Shown here one piece after another: positions 18,724 to 26,844 of a stretch of 64,000 nucleotides of DNA. The stretch lies in NCBI RefSeq assembly GCF_015277675.1, contig NZ_JADHEC010000005.1, positions 61,584 to 125,583 on the forward strand, in the 5' to 3' direction. The position numbers were made by a program, and so were the translations under genes. Below the pieces are notes generated by a model, which was given only the letters and a program-made list of their open reading frames with translations, had not been told where the DNA came from and did no database searches. Source of the DNA: Flavobacterium soyangense. Lineage in GTDB: Bacteria; Bacteroidota; Bacteroidia; Flavobacteriales; Flavobacteriaceae. Numbering within the stretch: position 1 is the stretch's first letter; every line of letters begins with the position of its first letter.

Positions 18724-19494
18724 TTATGAGAAAAATCGTTTGTAAAAAAATATAACTGTAATTATCGCTCCAATTAGAATTATAAAATAACGCAAGGTTT
18801 CCTGTTTGATTTGCCTTGTTAGTTTTGCACCATAAAACCCTCCAATTAAAGCACCAGCAAGCATCACTAATGTGTATTGCCAAGTTACAATTCCTGAAAA
18901 GATGTATGCAAAAGCCGCAATACCGTTGTTGAACGATACTAATATTACTTTGATACCATTCATTTCATTTAGATTTTTTAAACCAATTAATGAAAATGCT
19001 GTAAGTATTATCATTCCTAAGCCTGCTCCAAAATAACCACCGTAAATGCCTATAAAAAACATACAAACAATATGAAGGTAATTGGGCTTTACGAAGCTAA
19101 AATCGGTTGTATTGGTCGAAAAATAGTTTCTTAATTTGTTACTAAAAACAAAAAGTAACCAAGTAAATAATAAAAAAAAAGGCACGAAATTGCTAAAAAC
19201 CTCTGAAGTTGTATTTAGGAATAAATAAGCTCCAACAAAACCTCCTACTGAAATAACAATAATAAAATACAAAATGAATTTTACTGATAATTTTATATCT
19301 TTTTTGTAAGCAATTGCACTTGTAATATTTCCGGGCCACAATGCCACGGTACTAATCCCGTTTGCGTTTATTAGTGGGATATTACAGAATATTAGGGACG
19401 GATAGGAAATAAAACCACCACCACCAGCAACTGCATTTAAAGAACTACCAACTATGGCTGCCAAAAAGAGAATTATAAAAGTAACTAAATCCAT
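18724..19494 (-). CDS. TauE/SafE-family (TSUP) permease
   Basis: A 256-aa inner-membrane protein with about eight hydrophobic segments. It has the TSUP hallmarks: an N-terminal glycine-rich GSSLNAVAGGGGFISYPSL, and in the second half YGGYFGAGLGMIIL and GGFYGAKLTRQIKQE. The family exports or imports small anions such as sulfite, sulfoacetate or sulfonates. It is the last gene of a minus-strand set after the alpha/beta hydrolase (113 bp apart) and TetR, so it may be under TetR control. The substrate is not evident. Confidence 0.88.
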   Translation of the reverse strand: MDLVTFIILFLAAIVGSSLNAVAGGGGFISYPSLIFCNIPLINANGISTVALWPGNITSAIAYKKDIKLSVKFILYFIIVISVGGFVGAYLFLNTTSEVFSNFVPFFLLFTWLLFVFSNKLRNYFSTNTTDFSFVKPNYLHIVCMFFIGIYGGYFGAGLGMIILTAFSLIGLKNLNEMNGIKVILVSFNNGIAAFAYIFSGIVTWQYTLVMLAGALIGGFYGAKLTRQIKQETLRYFIILIGAIITVIFFYKRFFS

Positions 19495-19607
19495 TTAGTA
19501 TTTTTTTTGATTTGATTAAAATTGTGATTGTTAAACCACGCAAAACTTACACGACTAATTTTTAAGTTTTGTCATAATAGTTTTGCGTGATTTTAATTAT
19601 TTTAAGA

Positions 19608-20465
19608 CTAAACAGCTAAAAAGTTTCTGATTTTATCTGTTATTTCTTGTTCAAAACTTTCGAGAGCAAAATGTCCCGTGTCAAAAAGATTAAAATCGAT
19701 ATTTTTTAAATCTTTCTTGTAAGCTTCTGCTCCTGCAACTGGAAAAATATAATCGTCTTTTCCGTAAACAATTAGAGTTCTTGGTTGGTGCGCTCTAAAA
19801 TAAGCTTGCCATTTTGGATATAATTTTACATTATTTTGATAATCATAAAACAACGCCAATTGGATTTCGTTATTTCCTTCTCTTAAGATGTGTCTTAAAT
19901 CCACTTCCCAGTTGTCGGGAGACACTAATTCTGGTTGAGGTACGCCGTGTGTGTATTGCCATTCAATTCCTCCGGGACTGTGAAAACCTTCAAGTGTTTT
20001 TTCGGCTTCTTTATCTTCTTTATTTTTCCAATAAGCTTTAAAAGGATCCCAGAAGGTTTCTAATCCTTCTTCGTAGGAACAACCATTTTGGATAATTAAA
20101 TTTTCAATTCTTTCTGGGTTTTCGGAAGCAATTCTAAATCCTACAGGCGCACCATAATCCATTAGATACAAACTGAATTTTTTGATTTCTAATTGTTCCA
20201 AAAGTGTTTCCACAATTTTTGCAAAGTTCTCAAAAGTATAGTCAAAATCAGCAATTGATGGTTGCTCACTTCTACCATAGCCAGGATAATCCGGTGCAAT
20301 AAGATGGTACTTGTCTGATAAGTTTCGCAATAAATTGCGATACATATGAGATGATGTTGGATAACCGTGTAATAATACTAATACTGGTTTTCCTTTTTGT
20401 CCTGCTTCACGGTAGAAAATATTGATACCGTTTACTTTAGTCGTAAGATGTTTTACTTGACTCAT
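19608..20465 (-). CDS. Alpha/beta hydrolase, haloalkane-dehalogenase/epoxide-hydrolase type
   Basis: A 285-aa hydrolase. HGYPTSSHMY forms the oxyanion hole and DYPGYGRSEQP the following turn. The nucleophile elbow is LMDYGAPVG, with Asp rather than Ser as nucleophile, which points to the dehalogenase/epoxide hydrolase branch. The catalytic His is in FDTGHFALE and an acid is likely in VYGKDDYIFP. It lies between two TetR operators (20,536 and 20,658 upstream of its start) and probably is the main regulated gene of the tetR module, acting on a xenobiotic or ester-like compound. Ester hydrolysis cannot be excluded. Confidence 0.85.
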   Translation of the reverse strand: MSQVKHLTTKVNGINIFYREAGQKGKPVLVLLHGYPTSSHMYRNLLRNLSDKYHLIAPDYPGYGRSEQPSIADFDYTFENFAKIVETLLEQLEIKKFSLYLMDYGAPVGFRIASENPERIENLIIQNGCSYEEGLETFWDPFKAYWKNKEDKEAEKTLEGFHSPGGIEWQYTHGVPQPELVSPDNWEVDLRHILREGNNEIQLALFYDYQNNVKLYPKWQAYFRAHQPRTLIVYGKDDYIFPVAGAEAYKKDLKNIDFNLFDTGHFALESFEQEITDKIRNFLAV

Positions 20466-20535
20466 TTTTTTTTGTTTTTAACAATTAATTAATAATTCCG
20501 TTTGTTCGATGGTTTTGCGCTTCGGTTAATATTAT

Positions 20536-20553
20536 TTACCGAACGTTCGGAAA
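20536..20553. promoter_or_regulatory. TetR operator O1 (hydrolase promoter)
   Basis: TTACCGAACGTTCGGAAA shares the core CCGAACGTTCGG with the other operator copies and lies 71 bp upstream of the hydrolase ATG. Confidence 0.75.
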
Positions 20554-20657
20554 GTTTTTTACGCAAATTTTTTTATTCTTTTTTGTATATATTTTGAATA
20601 GATTTTAGAACTGCTTTATAGGAGTTGTTCAATAGTTTATCATTTAAGTCTATATTT

Positions 20658-20677
20658 ATTACCGAACGTTCGGTAAT
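20658..20677. promoter_or_regulatory. TetR operator O2, perfect palindrome
   Basis: ATTACCGAACGTTCGGTAAT is a perfect 20-bp palindrome between tetR and the hydrolase gene, 20 bp downstream of the tetR stop. Confidence 0.8.
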
Positions 20678-20696
20678 AATTTTATGCAAATTTTTT

Positions 20697-21260
20697 TTAT
20701 TCTAGTTTGTACATATCTTGAATAGATTTTAGAGCGGCTTTATAAGGGTTCGTTGAATTTAGCCCTTTGGATACAATCAAACTTCCTTGAATATTTACCA
20801 ACACTTGATAAGCTTTTTCTTGTGCAACAGCATCCTCGTACCCACAATCTTTACCAAAAGCCGTAAATCCATTTATCCAAAGTTGCATCGTTTCTTTTAT
20901 TTGTTCGCCAAATATTTCGATACCTGTATTCATAGATAATGATCTTAAAATACAAATCGATTCTCCGTCATTGTACAAGTTGTTTATGTTTTTTATGGCC
21001 TCATTCAAGCGTTCTGCGGGAGTTATTGACTGATTAATAAGTAACAAATAAATATTTTTGTGTATCCATTCGTTTACATAATTAAGTACAGCCGATGTGA
21101 TTTCTTTTTTTCCAGCAGGAAAACGATGGTACAAACTTGCTTTCTGTAATCCAGAAGATTCTGCCAATTCATTAAGGCTTGAACCATCGTAGCCTTTAGA
21201 ACTTAATACAGACATTAATCCTATTAACAATGCTTTATCTTCTACTTTTTGTGGTCTCAT
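20697..21260 (-). CDS. TetR-family repressor
   Basis: A 187-aa regulator. The N-terminal HTH is visible at about residues 24-52 (YDGSSLNELAESSGLQKASL then YHRFPAGKKEI), and the C-terminal part is an all-helical ligand domain. An operator-like palindrome lies 27 bp upstream of its start (autoregulation) and two more lie downstream, in front of the alpha/beta hydrolase. It therefore most likely represses itself and the hydrolase/permease pair until a small hydrophobic ligand binds. The operators share CCGAACGTTCGG. Start ATG at 21,260. Confidence 0.9.
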   Translation of the reverse strand: MRPQKVEDKALLIGLMSVLSSKGYDGSSLNELAESSGLQKASLYHRFPAGKKEITSAVLNYVNEWIHKNIYLLLINQSITPAERLNEAIKNINNLYNDGESICILRSLSMNTGIEIFGEQIKETMQLWINGFTAFGKDCGYEDAVAQEKAYQVLVNIQGSLIVSKGLNSTNPYKAALKSIQDMYKLE

Positions 21261-21286
21261 AGTGCAAATGTAAACAAATAATTTAA

Positions 21287-21305
21287 ATTACCGAACGATT
21301 GGTAT
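21287..21305. promoter_or_regulatory. TetR operator O3 (autoregulatory), imperfect
   Basis: ATTACCGAACGATTGGTAT upstream of tetR has the same left arm as O2 and two mismatches in the right arm. Confidence 0.7.
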
Positions 21306-21561
21306 AATAATTATTATTATTTTGAAAATTAATTCCTTTTCTTGAAGCTATATTAGTGTAAACTCCTTTGAATAATAGTTTTATGAAATTATCTTTTGTA
21401 TTTGCTTTCTCAACTCTGGCAACACTTCTACATCAAAACTTAGGATTTTTTGGCTTGCCAAATATTATTTCTTGCAAAAAAATGTGGCAAAACAATGTAT
21501 TTGGGCAAATATTCTTCGAAACTTATGACGGTTTCCGTAAGTGTGTTTTTTTGTCTCAGTG

Positions 21562-21947
21562 CAGCAATCTCACAAACCTTTAGTCTCTTTATTTCTATTC
21601 CTTTTATAAATTATTAATTGCATAAAATACAATCCTTATCGGAGTATCCATTTTTTTTAGCCCAATCCAGACATTCCGCCTTAGTGGTGTGGCACGGGGT
21701 AAAATCAAAACTATCCACGGTCCATTTTCCTGTTCCCGCACATTTACCACAAAAATGAAGGTCAATATCTCCAACGAAAGCATCACCACTACAGCTGTTA
21801 TTAAATAGCGTAACAATTAAAAATACAATCAGAATATATCTGTTCCTTTTCATAATTTAATAAGGCATTAAAATACTAAAAATCAATACATTAAAGTTAC
21901 TTAATTTTTTTATGATACACTATAAAAGAGTAGTTTATTATGGTTTA
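21562..21947. repeat. 386-bp direct repeat, copy 2
   Basis: Second copy of 18,298-18,683. It lies directly before the tracrRNA/cas9 region, so the CRISPR locus starts right behind a duplication junction. Confidence 0.9.
21614..21853 (-). CDS. Small Cys-rich lipoprotein, copy 2
   Basis: A 79-aa near-duplicate of the protein encoded at 18,350-18,589, with the same signal peptide, lipobox Cys21 and CxxC pairs. It differs at WAKKNGYSDKD against WAKRNGYYDKD. Because both frames stay open and most nucleotide changes keep the residues, both copies are probably functional or the duplication is recent. Function unknown. Confidence 0.7.
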   Translation of the reverse strand: MKRNRYILIVFLIVTLFNNSCSGDAFVGDIDLHFCGKCAGTGKWTVDSFDFTPCHTTKAECLDWAKKNGYSDKDCILCN

Positions 21948-21996
21948 TTATGATTAATTTAATTTATTACAAGTCTTAAATTTAAACTTTAACCAT

Positions 21997-22095
21997 AAAA
22001 AAAGTCCCACCGAAGCAGGACTAAAGATTTTCATCTACGGCATATAGCCTTATTGTGATAAGATTAAAGATTAGAAATTTTAATCAGTTGTAAAT
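21997..22095 (-). ncRNA. tracrRNA of the type II-C system
   Basis: Transcribed from the minus strand, divergent from cas9. 22,052-22,077 is the anti-repeat: read on the plus strand it is ATTGTGATAAGATTAAAG then ATTAGAAA, which matches the CRISPR repeat (TTGTG, then GATTAAAGATTAGAAA) with a four-base bulge, the usual tracr:repeat architecture. It is followed by a small nexus stem (AAGGCTATATGCC) and a terminator hairpin AGTCCTGCTTCGGTGGGACT with UUCG tetraloop (22,003-22,022) and a run of seven T. The 5' end is uncertain; a weak minus-strand TACATTTA near 22,095 could be the -7 box. Confidence 0.88.
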
Positions 22096-22120
22096 GTATG
22101 TAAAAAAAACTTTAGTTTGA

Positions 22121-22166
22121 ATGTGGAAAACCGTAAAGCTGCTAATTATTTTCGCCGTAGCTTTAA
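22121..22166. promoter_or_regulatory. cas9 upstream region with inverted repeat
   Basis: TAAAGCTGC and GCCGTAGCTTTA form an imperfect hairpin just before the cas9 start. It is preceded by TGTGGAAAACCGTAAA, which resembles motifs upstream of cas1 and of the large helicase gene. An AAGGA stretch lies 8 bp before the cas9 ATG. Confidence 0.4.
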
Positions 22167-22190
22167 AAATTCTTAAAAAGAAGGATAATT

Positions 22191-25100
22191 ATGGCTAAAA
22201 TATTAGGATTGGATTTAGGGACAAACTCGATTGGTTGGGCGATAGTGGAGAAAAATAGTGGCGATTTTTCATTAGTTGATAAAGGAGTTAGGATTTTTTC
22301 GGAAGGCGTAAAATCAGAAAAGGGAATTGAAAGTTCTCGTGCAGCGGAAAGAACAGCATTTAGAAGTGCCAGAAAGATTAAGTTTCGCAGAAAATTAAGA
22401 AAGTATGAAACTTTAAAAGTGCTTTCTGAAAATAATATGTGTCCATTATCTTTTGAAGAAGTGGAAGAATGGAGGAAATCAGGATTTAAAAAATATCCAT
22501 TAAATCCTGAATTCTTGAAATGGTTACGAACGGATGATGACCAAAATATAAATCCCTATATTTTTAGAGATAGAGCAAGTAAGCAAAAAGTTTCTTTGTT
22601 TGAATTAGGTAGGGCTTTATATCATATTGCTCAAAGACGTGGTTTTTTAAGTAACAGACTGGATCAATCTGCAGAAGGTATTATCGAACAACATAAGCCA
22701 GCTTTAGAAGATATTATTGAAAATGTTTCAACCATTACTGAACTTCAAATGGAACTTACAGACTATTTTCAAGATCGTGATTTGATTGAACGTAAAGCAA
22801 ATGATTTGGATGATGGAGAAAAGAAATTGAAAGCCTTATATAATTCATTTTTTAAGACAATTAAAGACAATCCCAAAGATTTTGAAAAAACTGAATCCTT
22901 ACTTATTGAGCGGTTAAATAAGAAAGAAGATTCAGGAGCGGTTAAACAAAAGATTGGTGAGATTTCTCAAGCGATGAAATTGGGCAATTATGCCACTTTA
23001 GGTCAATATTTTTTCAGTTTATATAACAAGGGAAAAATCAGGAATCAATATACGGCTCGTGAAGATCATTATCTTTCTGAATTTGAAGTGATTTGTCAGG
23101 TTCAAGGGATTGACGGAGTAATAGCAAGCGAGAAATTGCCCGAAAAAAGATATTCCGGATTAGTCAAAGATTTATATAAAGCAATCTTTTTTCAGAGACC
23201 GTTACAATCTCAAAAAGGTTTAATTGGAAAATGTACTTTTGAAAAAAGTAAGTCACGATGTGCCGTTTCACATCCAGATTTCGAGGAGTATAGAATGTGG
23301 TGTTTTATCAATACAGTTAAAATAAAAACTCCAAATGATGAAAGTTTACGATTTCTTACTAACGAAGAAAAACTGAGAATTATTCCTAAGTTTTTACGCA
23401 AAAAAGATAATTTTAATTTCGAGGATTTAGTCAAAGAATTAGTGCCTAGTGGCAGTAAATATGCATTTTATAAATCGTCAACAGCTGCATCGGTCAATTA
23501 TTTGTTTAATTACAGTTTAAATTCCTCCGTGAGTGGTTGTGTGGTTTCTACTTCGTTTAAAAATGCTTTTGGTGAAGATTGGAAAACGAAAATCTATACT
23601 TATGAAACTCTGAATAAGAATGGAGAAAGTGCAACTCGGAATGTAGATTATAATGATTTATGGCATTTGATTTCAGTTTCAACTTCTGATTTGTACTTAT
23701 TGGAATTTGCAAAGGACAAACTGAAATTGGACGACAAAAAAGCCGTTTTGTTCAGTAAAATAAAACTAAAAAAAGACTTTGCTAGTTTGAGTTTAACGGC
23801 AATTAATAAAATTAATCCTTTTTTAAGAGAAGGATTGTTGTATTCTCATGCCGTATTTATGGCAAATATTGAAAATATTGTAGATACCGACATTTGGAAA
23901 AACCTAGAGGATAGAAAATACATTCAAACAAAAATAGCCGAATTAATAGCCACAAATACTCATGATAATAATGTATTGGAAATAGTAAATGGTCTTATAA
24001 AGGAATGTAAAGTTGAAGGATTTTATTATTCAAAAGAAGCGGAAACGACTTATAAATCAGATTTAGATAAAAAGGTAAGTTCTTTTGTGAATTCAAATAA
24101 AATTGTAGACCAAAAAGAGACTATTCTTGATAAATTGTTCCCTATTTATATAGAGCAACTTAAGAATTATGAGTTCATTGCAATAAAAAGATTAGACGAA
24201 AAAGTCTATGCTTTTTTAGATGGACAAAATGATGATGGTCAAGTTTTTTGTAATGCAAAGAATAAACTAAAAAAACTATACCATCCATCGGATATTGATG
24301 TTTTTAGAAAACAAATTTCAAAAGACGGAAATGGAAATGAAAAATTAGTTTTAGGAAGTCCTTCAATTTCGTCGATAAAAAATCCAATGGCTATGCGAGC
24401 CTTGCATCAATTGCGAAAAGTATTGAATACTTTAATTGTTGAAGGTCAAGTTGATGAAAAAACGAGAATTCATATTGAAATGGCACGAGAATTAAATGAT
24501 GCCAATAAGCGAAAAGGAATTCAGGATTATCAAAGAGATATAGAAAAAAGCAGGAAAGAATATATTGACGAGATAAAGAAAGATTACAAAGCAGCAAAAG
24601 GTATTGATATTGAACCAACAGAAGATGATATTTTACGCTATCAATTATGGATTGAACAAGACAGAAAAACAATTTATGAAGAGCAATGTACCAATATTAG
24701 TATTTCTCAAATTATAGGCAGTGACCCAGATTATGACATTGAACATACTATTCCAAGAAGTAGGTCACAGGACAATTCACAAATGAACAAAACTTTGTGC
24801 AGTAAGTTCTATAATAGGGAAATTAAAAAGAAGAAAATGCCTATCGAATTGAGTAATCACAGTGATATTTTAGACAGAGTAGAACCGTGGAGAAAGAAAT
24901 ATTTGGCATTAGAATATGAAATAATCGGAATTTCAAGAGCCATTAAAGCAGCAACCACAAAGGAACAAAAAGACCGAAAAATCAGATTGCGTCATAAGTT
25001 GAATTTGGAAAAAGAGTATTTCAAAGGGAAATATGAACGGTTTACTTACCCAGAGCCAAAAGTAGGTTTCAAAAACAGCCAAATTCCAGATACTGGTATT

Positions 25101-26588
25101 ATTACAAAATATGCGAGCGCTTATTTAAAATCCTATTTTGGTAGAGTAGAGGCGGTAAAAGGCGGAATGGTTGCCGAGTTCAGAAAAGCTTGGGGAATTC
25201 AGGATAGTTACATTAAAGACGGGAAGAAATATTATGAAGTAAAAGATCGTAGTAAACACACCCACCATTGCATCGATGCAATTACGATTGCTTGTATGAC
25301 TAAAGATAAATATGATGTAATGGCGCATGCTTGGGATTTAGAAGACGACTTGGATAAAAATCAATACAAATTGATGAAGTCAGTTCTCGAACAATCAAAA
25401 CCTTGGAAAACCTTTACGGAGGATTTGAAAAAGATTGAGGATGAAATATTGGTATCGCATCACACACCTGATAATGTCAAGAAACAATCTAAAAAGATTC
25501 TAAGAATTCGGGGCAAAAAACAGTTTGTTGCCGAAATGGAAACTGATGTCAACGGAAAAAATGTTCCGAGAACAGACAGCAATAAAGAAATCATTTTCAA
25601 GAAAGATAGTAAAGGAGAAAAAATCGCACGTTTCCAACAAGGCGATACTATTCGAGGTTCATTACACCAAGACAGTATTTATGGTGCAATTAAAAATCCA
25701 TTAAATATTGAAGAAATACGTTATGTGATTCGTAAAGACTTAGAAAGTATCAAAGCATCTGATGTCGAAAATATTGTTGATGAGATTGTAAAACAAAAAG
25801 TAAAACAAGCAATTGCCGATAAGATTTTATTGCTTTCGTCAAATGCACAACAGCAAAATAAATTTGCTGACAGTCAAAAGGTTTGGATGAGAGAACCGCA
25901 GAAAGCTATTGGTAACAAACCTGAAATCATTGGAATTGCCATAAATAAAGTTCGTTTGTATGCCAATTCAGTAAAAAATCCTTTGGGGATTAAAGAGCAT
26001 AGTGCTTTGTCAAAATCTCGACACGAACATAAGCAAAAAGTTTATGGACAGAATGACGAGAATTATTGTATGGCTATTTATGAGTTAGATGGAAAACGAG
26101 ATTTTGAGTTGATTAATAATTTCAATTTAGCAAAACTGATTAAACAAGGTCAAGGAAATTATCCATTAAATAAAGAAAAGCAACTTAAAGGAAAAAAAGT
26201 ACAAATTCCGATTGCAAAAAGTAATAATCGGGATGTAGTTTTAAAAAGAGGACAACAGGTAATTTTTTATGATAAAGAGATAGAAAAGCCAAAAGACATT
26301 ACTGAAATATTTGATTTCAAAGGAAGAATTTATATTATTGAAGGTCTTTCTATACAAAGAATACCAAGTGTAAGCGGAAGCGTTAATGAATATGGTGTAA
26401 TCACTTTAAGATATTTTAAAGAAGCTAGAAAATCTGATGAAATTAAAAAAGATAATTTTAAACCAGATGGAATTTATCAGTTAGGTGAAATAAAACCAAC
26501 AAGAAAAATGAATCATAGTCAATTTTCAGCATTTGTTGAAGGAATTGATTTTAGAGTTTTACCTTCGGGAAAGTTTGAAAAAATATAA
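22191..26588 (+). CDS. cas9: CRISPR-associated endonuclease Cas9, type II-C
   Basis: A 1465-aa RNA-guided DNA endonuclease. In order: RuvC-I GLDLGTNSIGWAIVE (Asp8), the Arg-rich bridge helix FRSARKIKFRRKLRK (about 57-71), a long REC lobe, RuvC-II IHIEMAREL (Glu763), HNH YDIEHTIPRS (Asp849, His852, Asn875 in FYNREIK), RuvC-III HTHHCIDAITIA (His1026, Asp1029), then the wedge/PAM-interacting region. All catalytic residues are present. No csn2 or cas4 is nearby, so the subtype is II-C. It is long for II-C but within the range seen in Flavobacteriia. tracrRNA is encoded divergently upstream, and a 45-aa ORF follows 2 bp after the stop. Confidence 0.98.
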   Translation: MAKILGLDLGTNSIGWAIVEKNSGDFSLVDKGVRIFSEGVKSEKGIESSRAAERTAFRSARKIKFRRKLRKYETLKVLSENNMCPLSFEEVEEWRKSGFKKYPLNPEFLKWLRTDDDQNINPYIFRDRASKQKVSLFELGRALYHIAQRRGFLSNRLDQSAEGIIEQHKPALEDIIENVSTITELQMELTDYFQDRDLIERKANDLDDGEKKLKALYNSFFKTIKDNPKDFEKTESLLIERLNKKEDSGAVKQKIGEISQAMKLGNYATLGQYFFSLYNKGKIRNQYTAREDHYLSEFEVICQVQGIDGVIASEKLPEKRYSGLVKDLYKAIFFQRPLQSQKGLIGKCTFEKSKSRCAVSHPDFEEYRMWCFINTVKIKTPNDESLRFLTNEEKLRIIPKFLRKKDNFNFEDLVKELVPSGSKYAFYKSSTAASVNYLFNYSLNSSVSGCVVSTSFKNAFGEDWKTKIYTYETLNKNGESATRNVDYNDLWHLISVSTSDLYLLEFAKDKLKLDDKKAVLFSKIKLKKDFASLSLTAINKINPFLREGLLYSHAVFMANIENIVDTDIWKNLEDRKYIQTKIAELIATNTHDNNVLEIVNGLIKECKVEGFYYSKEAETTYKSDLDKKVSSFVNSNKIVDQKETILDKLFPIYIEQLKNYEFIAIKRLDEKVYAFLDGQNDDGQVFCNAKNKLKKLYHPSDIDVFRKQISKDGNGNEKLVLGSPSISSIKNPMAMRALHQLRKVLNTLIVEGQVDEKTRIHIEMARELNDANKRKGIQDYQRDIEKSRKEYIDEIKKDYKAAKGIDIEPTEDDILRYQLWIEQDRKTIYEEQCTNISISQIIGSDPDYDIEHTIPRSRSQDNSQMNKTLCSKFYNREIKKKKMPIELSNHSDILDRVEPWRKKYLALEYEIIGISRAIKAATTKEQKDRKIRLRHKLNLEKEYFKGKYERFTYPEPKVGFKNSQIPDTGIITKYASAYLKSYFGRVEAVKGGMVAEFRKAWGIQDSYIKDGKKYYEVKDRSKHTHHCIDAITIACMTKDKYDVMAHAWDLEDDLDKNQYKLMKSVLEQSKPWKTFTEDLKKIEDEILVSHHTPDNVKKQSKKILRIRGKKQFVAEMETDVNGKNVPRTDSNKEIIFKKDSKGEKIARFQQGDTIRGSLHQDSIYGAIKNPLNIEEIRYVIRKDLESIKASDVENIVDEIVKQKVKQAIADKILLLSSNAQQQNKFADSQKVWMREPQKAIGNKPEIIGIAINKVRLYANSVKNPLGIKEHSALSKSRHEHKQKVYGQNDENYCMAIYELDGKRDFELINNFNLAKLIKQGQGNYPLNKEKQLKGKKVQIPIAKSNNRDVVLKRGQQVIFYDKEIEKPKDITEIFDFKGRIYIIEGLSIQRIPSVSGSVNEYGVITLRYFKEARKSDEIKKDNFKPDGIYQLGEIKPTRKMNHSQFSAFVEGIDFRVLPSGKFEKI

Positions 26589-26590
26589 TT

Positions 26591-26728
26591 ATGGAGGAAT
26601 CAAAATTAGCAAAAAAACAAATAGAGAAAATTCAGGCAAAATTAGATAGGGCTTCAAAAAGTGGTTTTAGTACAAAGTCAAAAGAAGAACTTTTAAATGA
26701 GATAAAAAAAAGACTTGGTTTATCTTGA
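26591..26728 (+). CDS. 45-aa ORF directly behind cas9
   Basis: A short frame starting 2 bp after the cas9 stop, so it is almost certainly co-transcribed and possibly translationally coupled. The protein is MEESKLAKKQIEKIQAKLDR then ASKSGFSTKSKEELLNEIKK then RLGLS. It is very rich in Lys and Glu and likely forms two amphipathic helices joined by a Ser/Gly turn. The shape recalls small antitoxin tails or nucleic-acid-binding helical hairpins, but I do not recognise a family. It could be an accessory or regulator of the CRISPR locus, or a leftover frame. Coding composition and spacing favour a real gene. Confidence 0.6.
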   Translation: MEESKLAKKQIEKIQAKLDRASKSGFSTKSKEELLNEIKKRLGLS

Positions 26729-26832
26729 AATTAAAAAAATCGTTCTTTGACATAAGTTTTTCAAACTCTTAAACATCTCAAACCACAACTGAAAGGTATG
26801 GCATCCGCCCAGCAGGGATGCAGTAGCTTTCA
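26729..26832 (+). promoter_or_regulatory. CRISPR leader
   Basis: A 104-bp stretch between the small ORF and repeat 1. TTTG near 26,746 and TAAACATC about 20 bp later weakly resemble a Bacteroidota promoter pointing into the array. The 3' part forms the hairpin described separately. The array would be transcribed rightward, because the tracrRNA anti-repeat is complementary to the plus-strand repeat. Confidence 0.6.
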
Positions 26833-26844
26833 GTTGTGGTTTGA
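26778..26844 (+). promoter_or_regulatory. Leader-repeat hairpin at array start
   Basis: A perfect 18-bp inverted repeat: 26,778-26,795 (TCAAACCACAACTGAAAG) with 26,827-26,844. The right arm covers the first 12 nt of repeat 1. The 31-nt loop holds a nested 6-bp stem GCATCC/GGATGC (26,801-26,806 and 26,816-26,821). The RNA would sequester the 5' end of the first repeat. Confidence 0.9.

Larger units (their letters stand above)
20536..20754. repeat. Tandem duplication of operator plus tetR 3' end
   Basis: 20,536-20,630 and 20,658-20,754 are similar throughout. Each has the operator, then a GCAAATTTTTTTATTCT block, then the last ~60 bp of tetR (TTTGAATAGATTTTAGAAC vs TCTTGAATAGATTTTAGAG). The copy nearer the hydrolase is a decayed fragment of the tetR terminus. 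Confidence 0.8.

Noticed and set aside
21368..21583. 71-aa plus-strand ORF with hydrophobic start
   Set aside because: It runs into the duplicated block, has no recognisable domain or promoter, and composition is not convincing.
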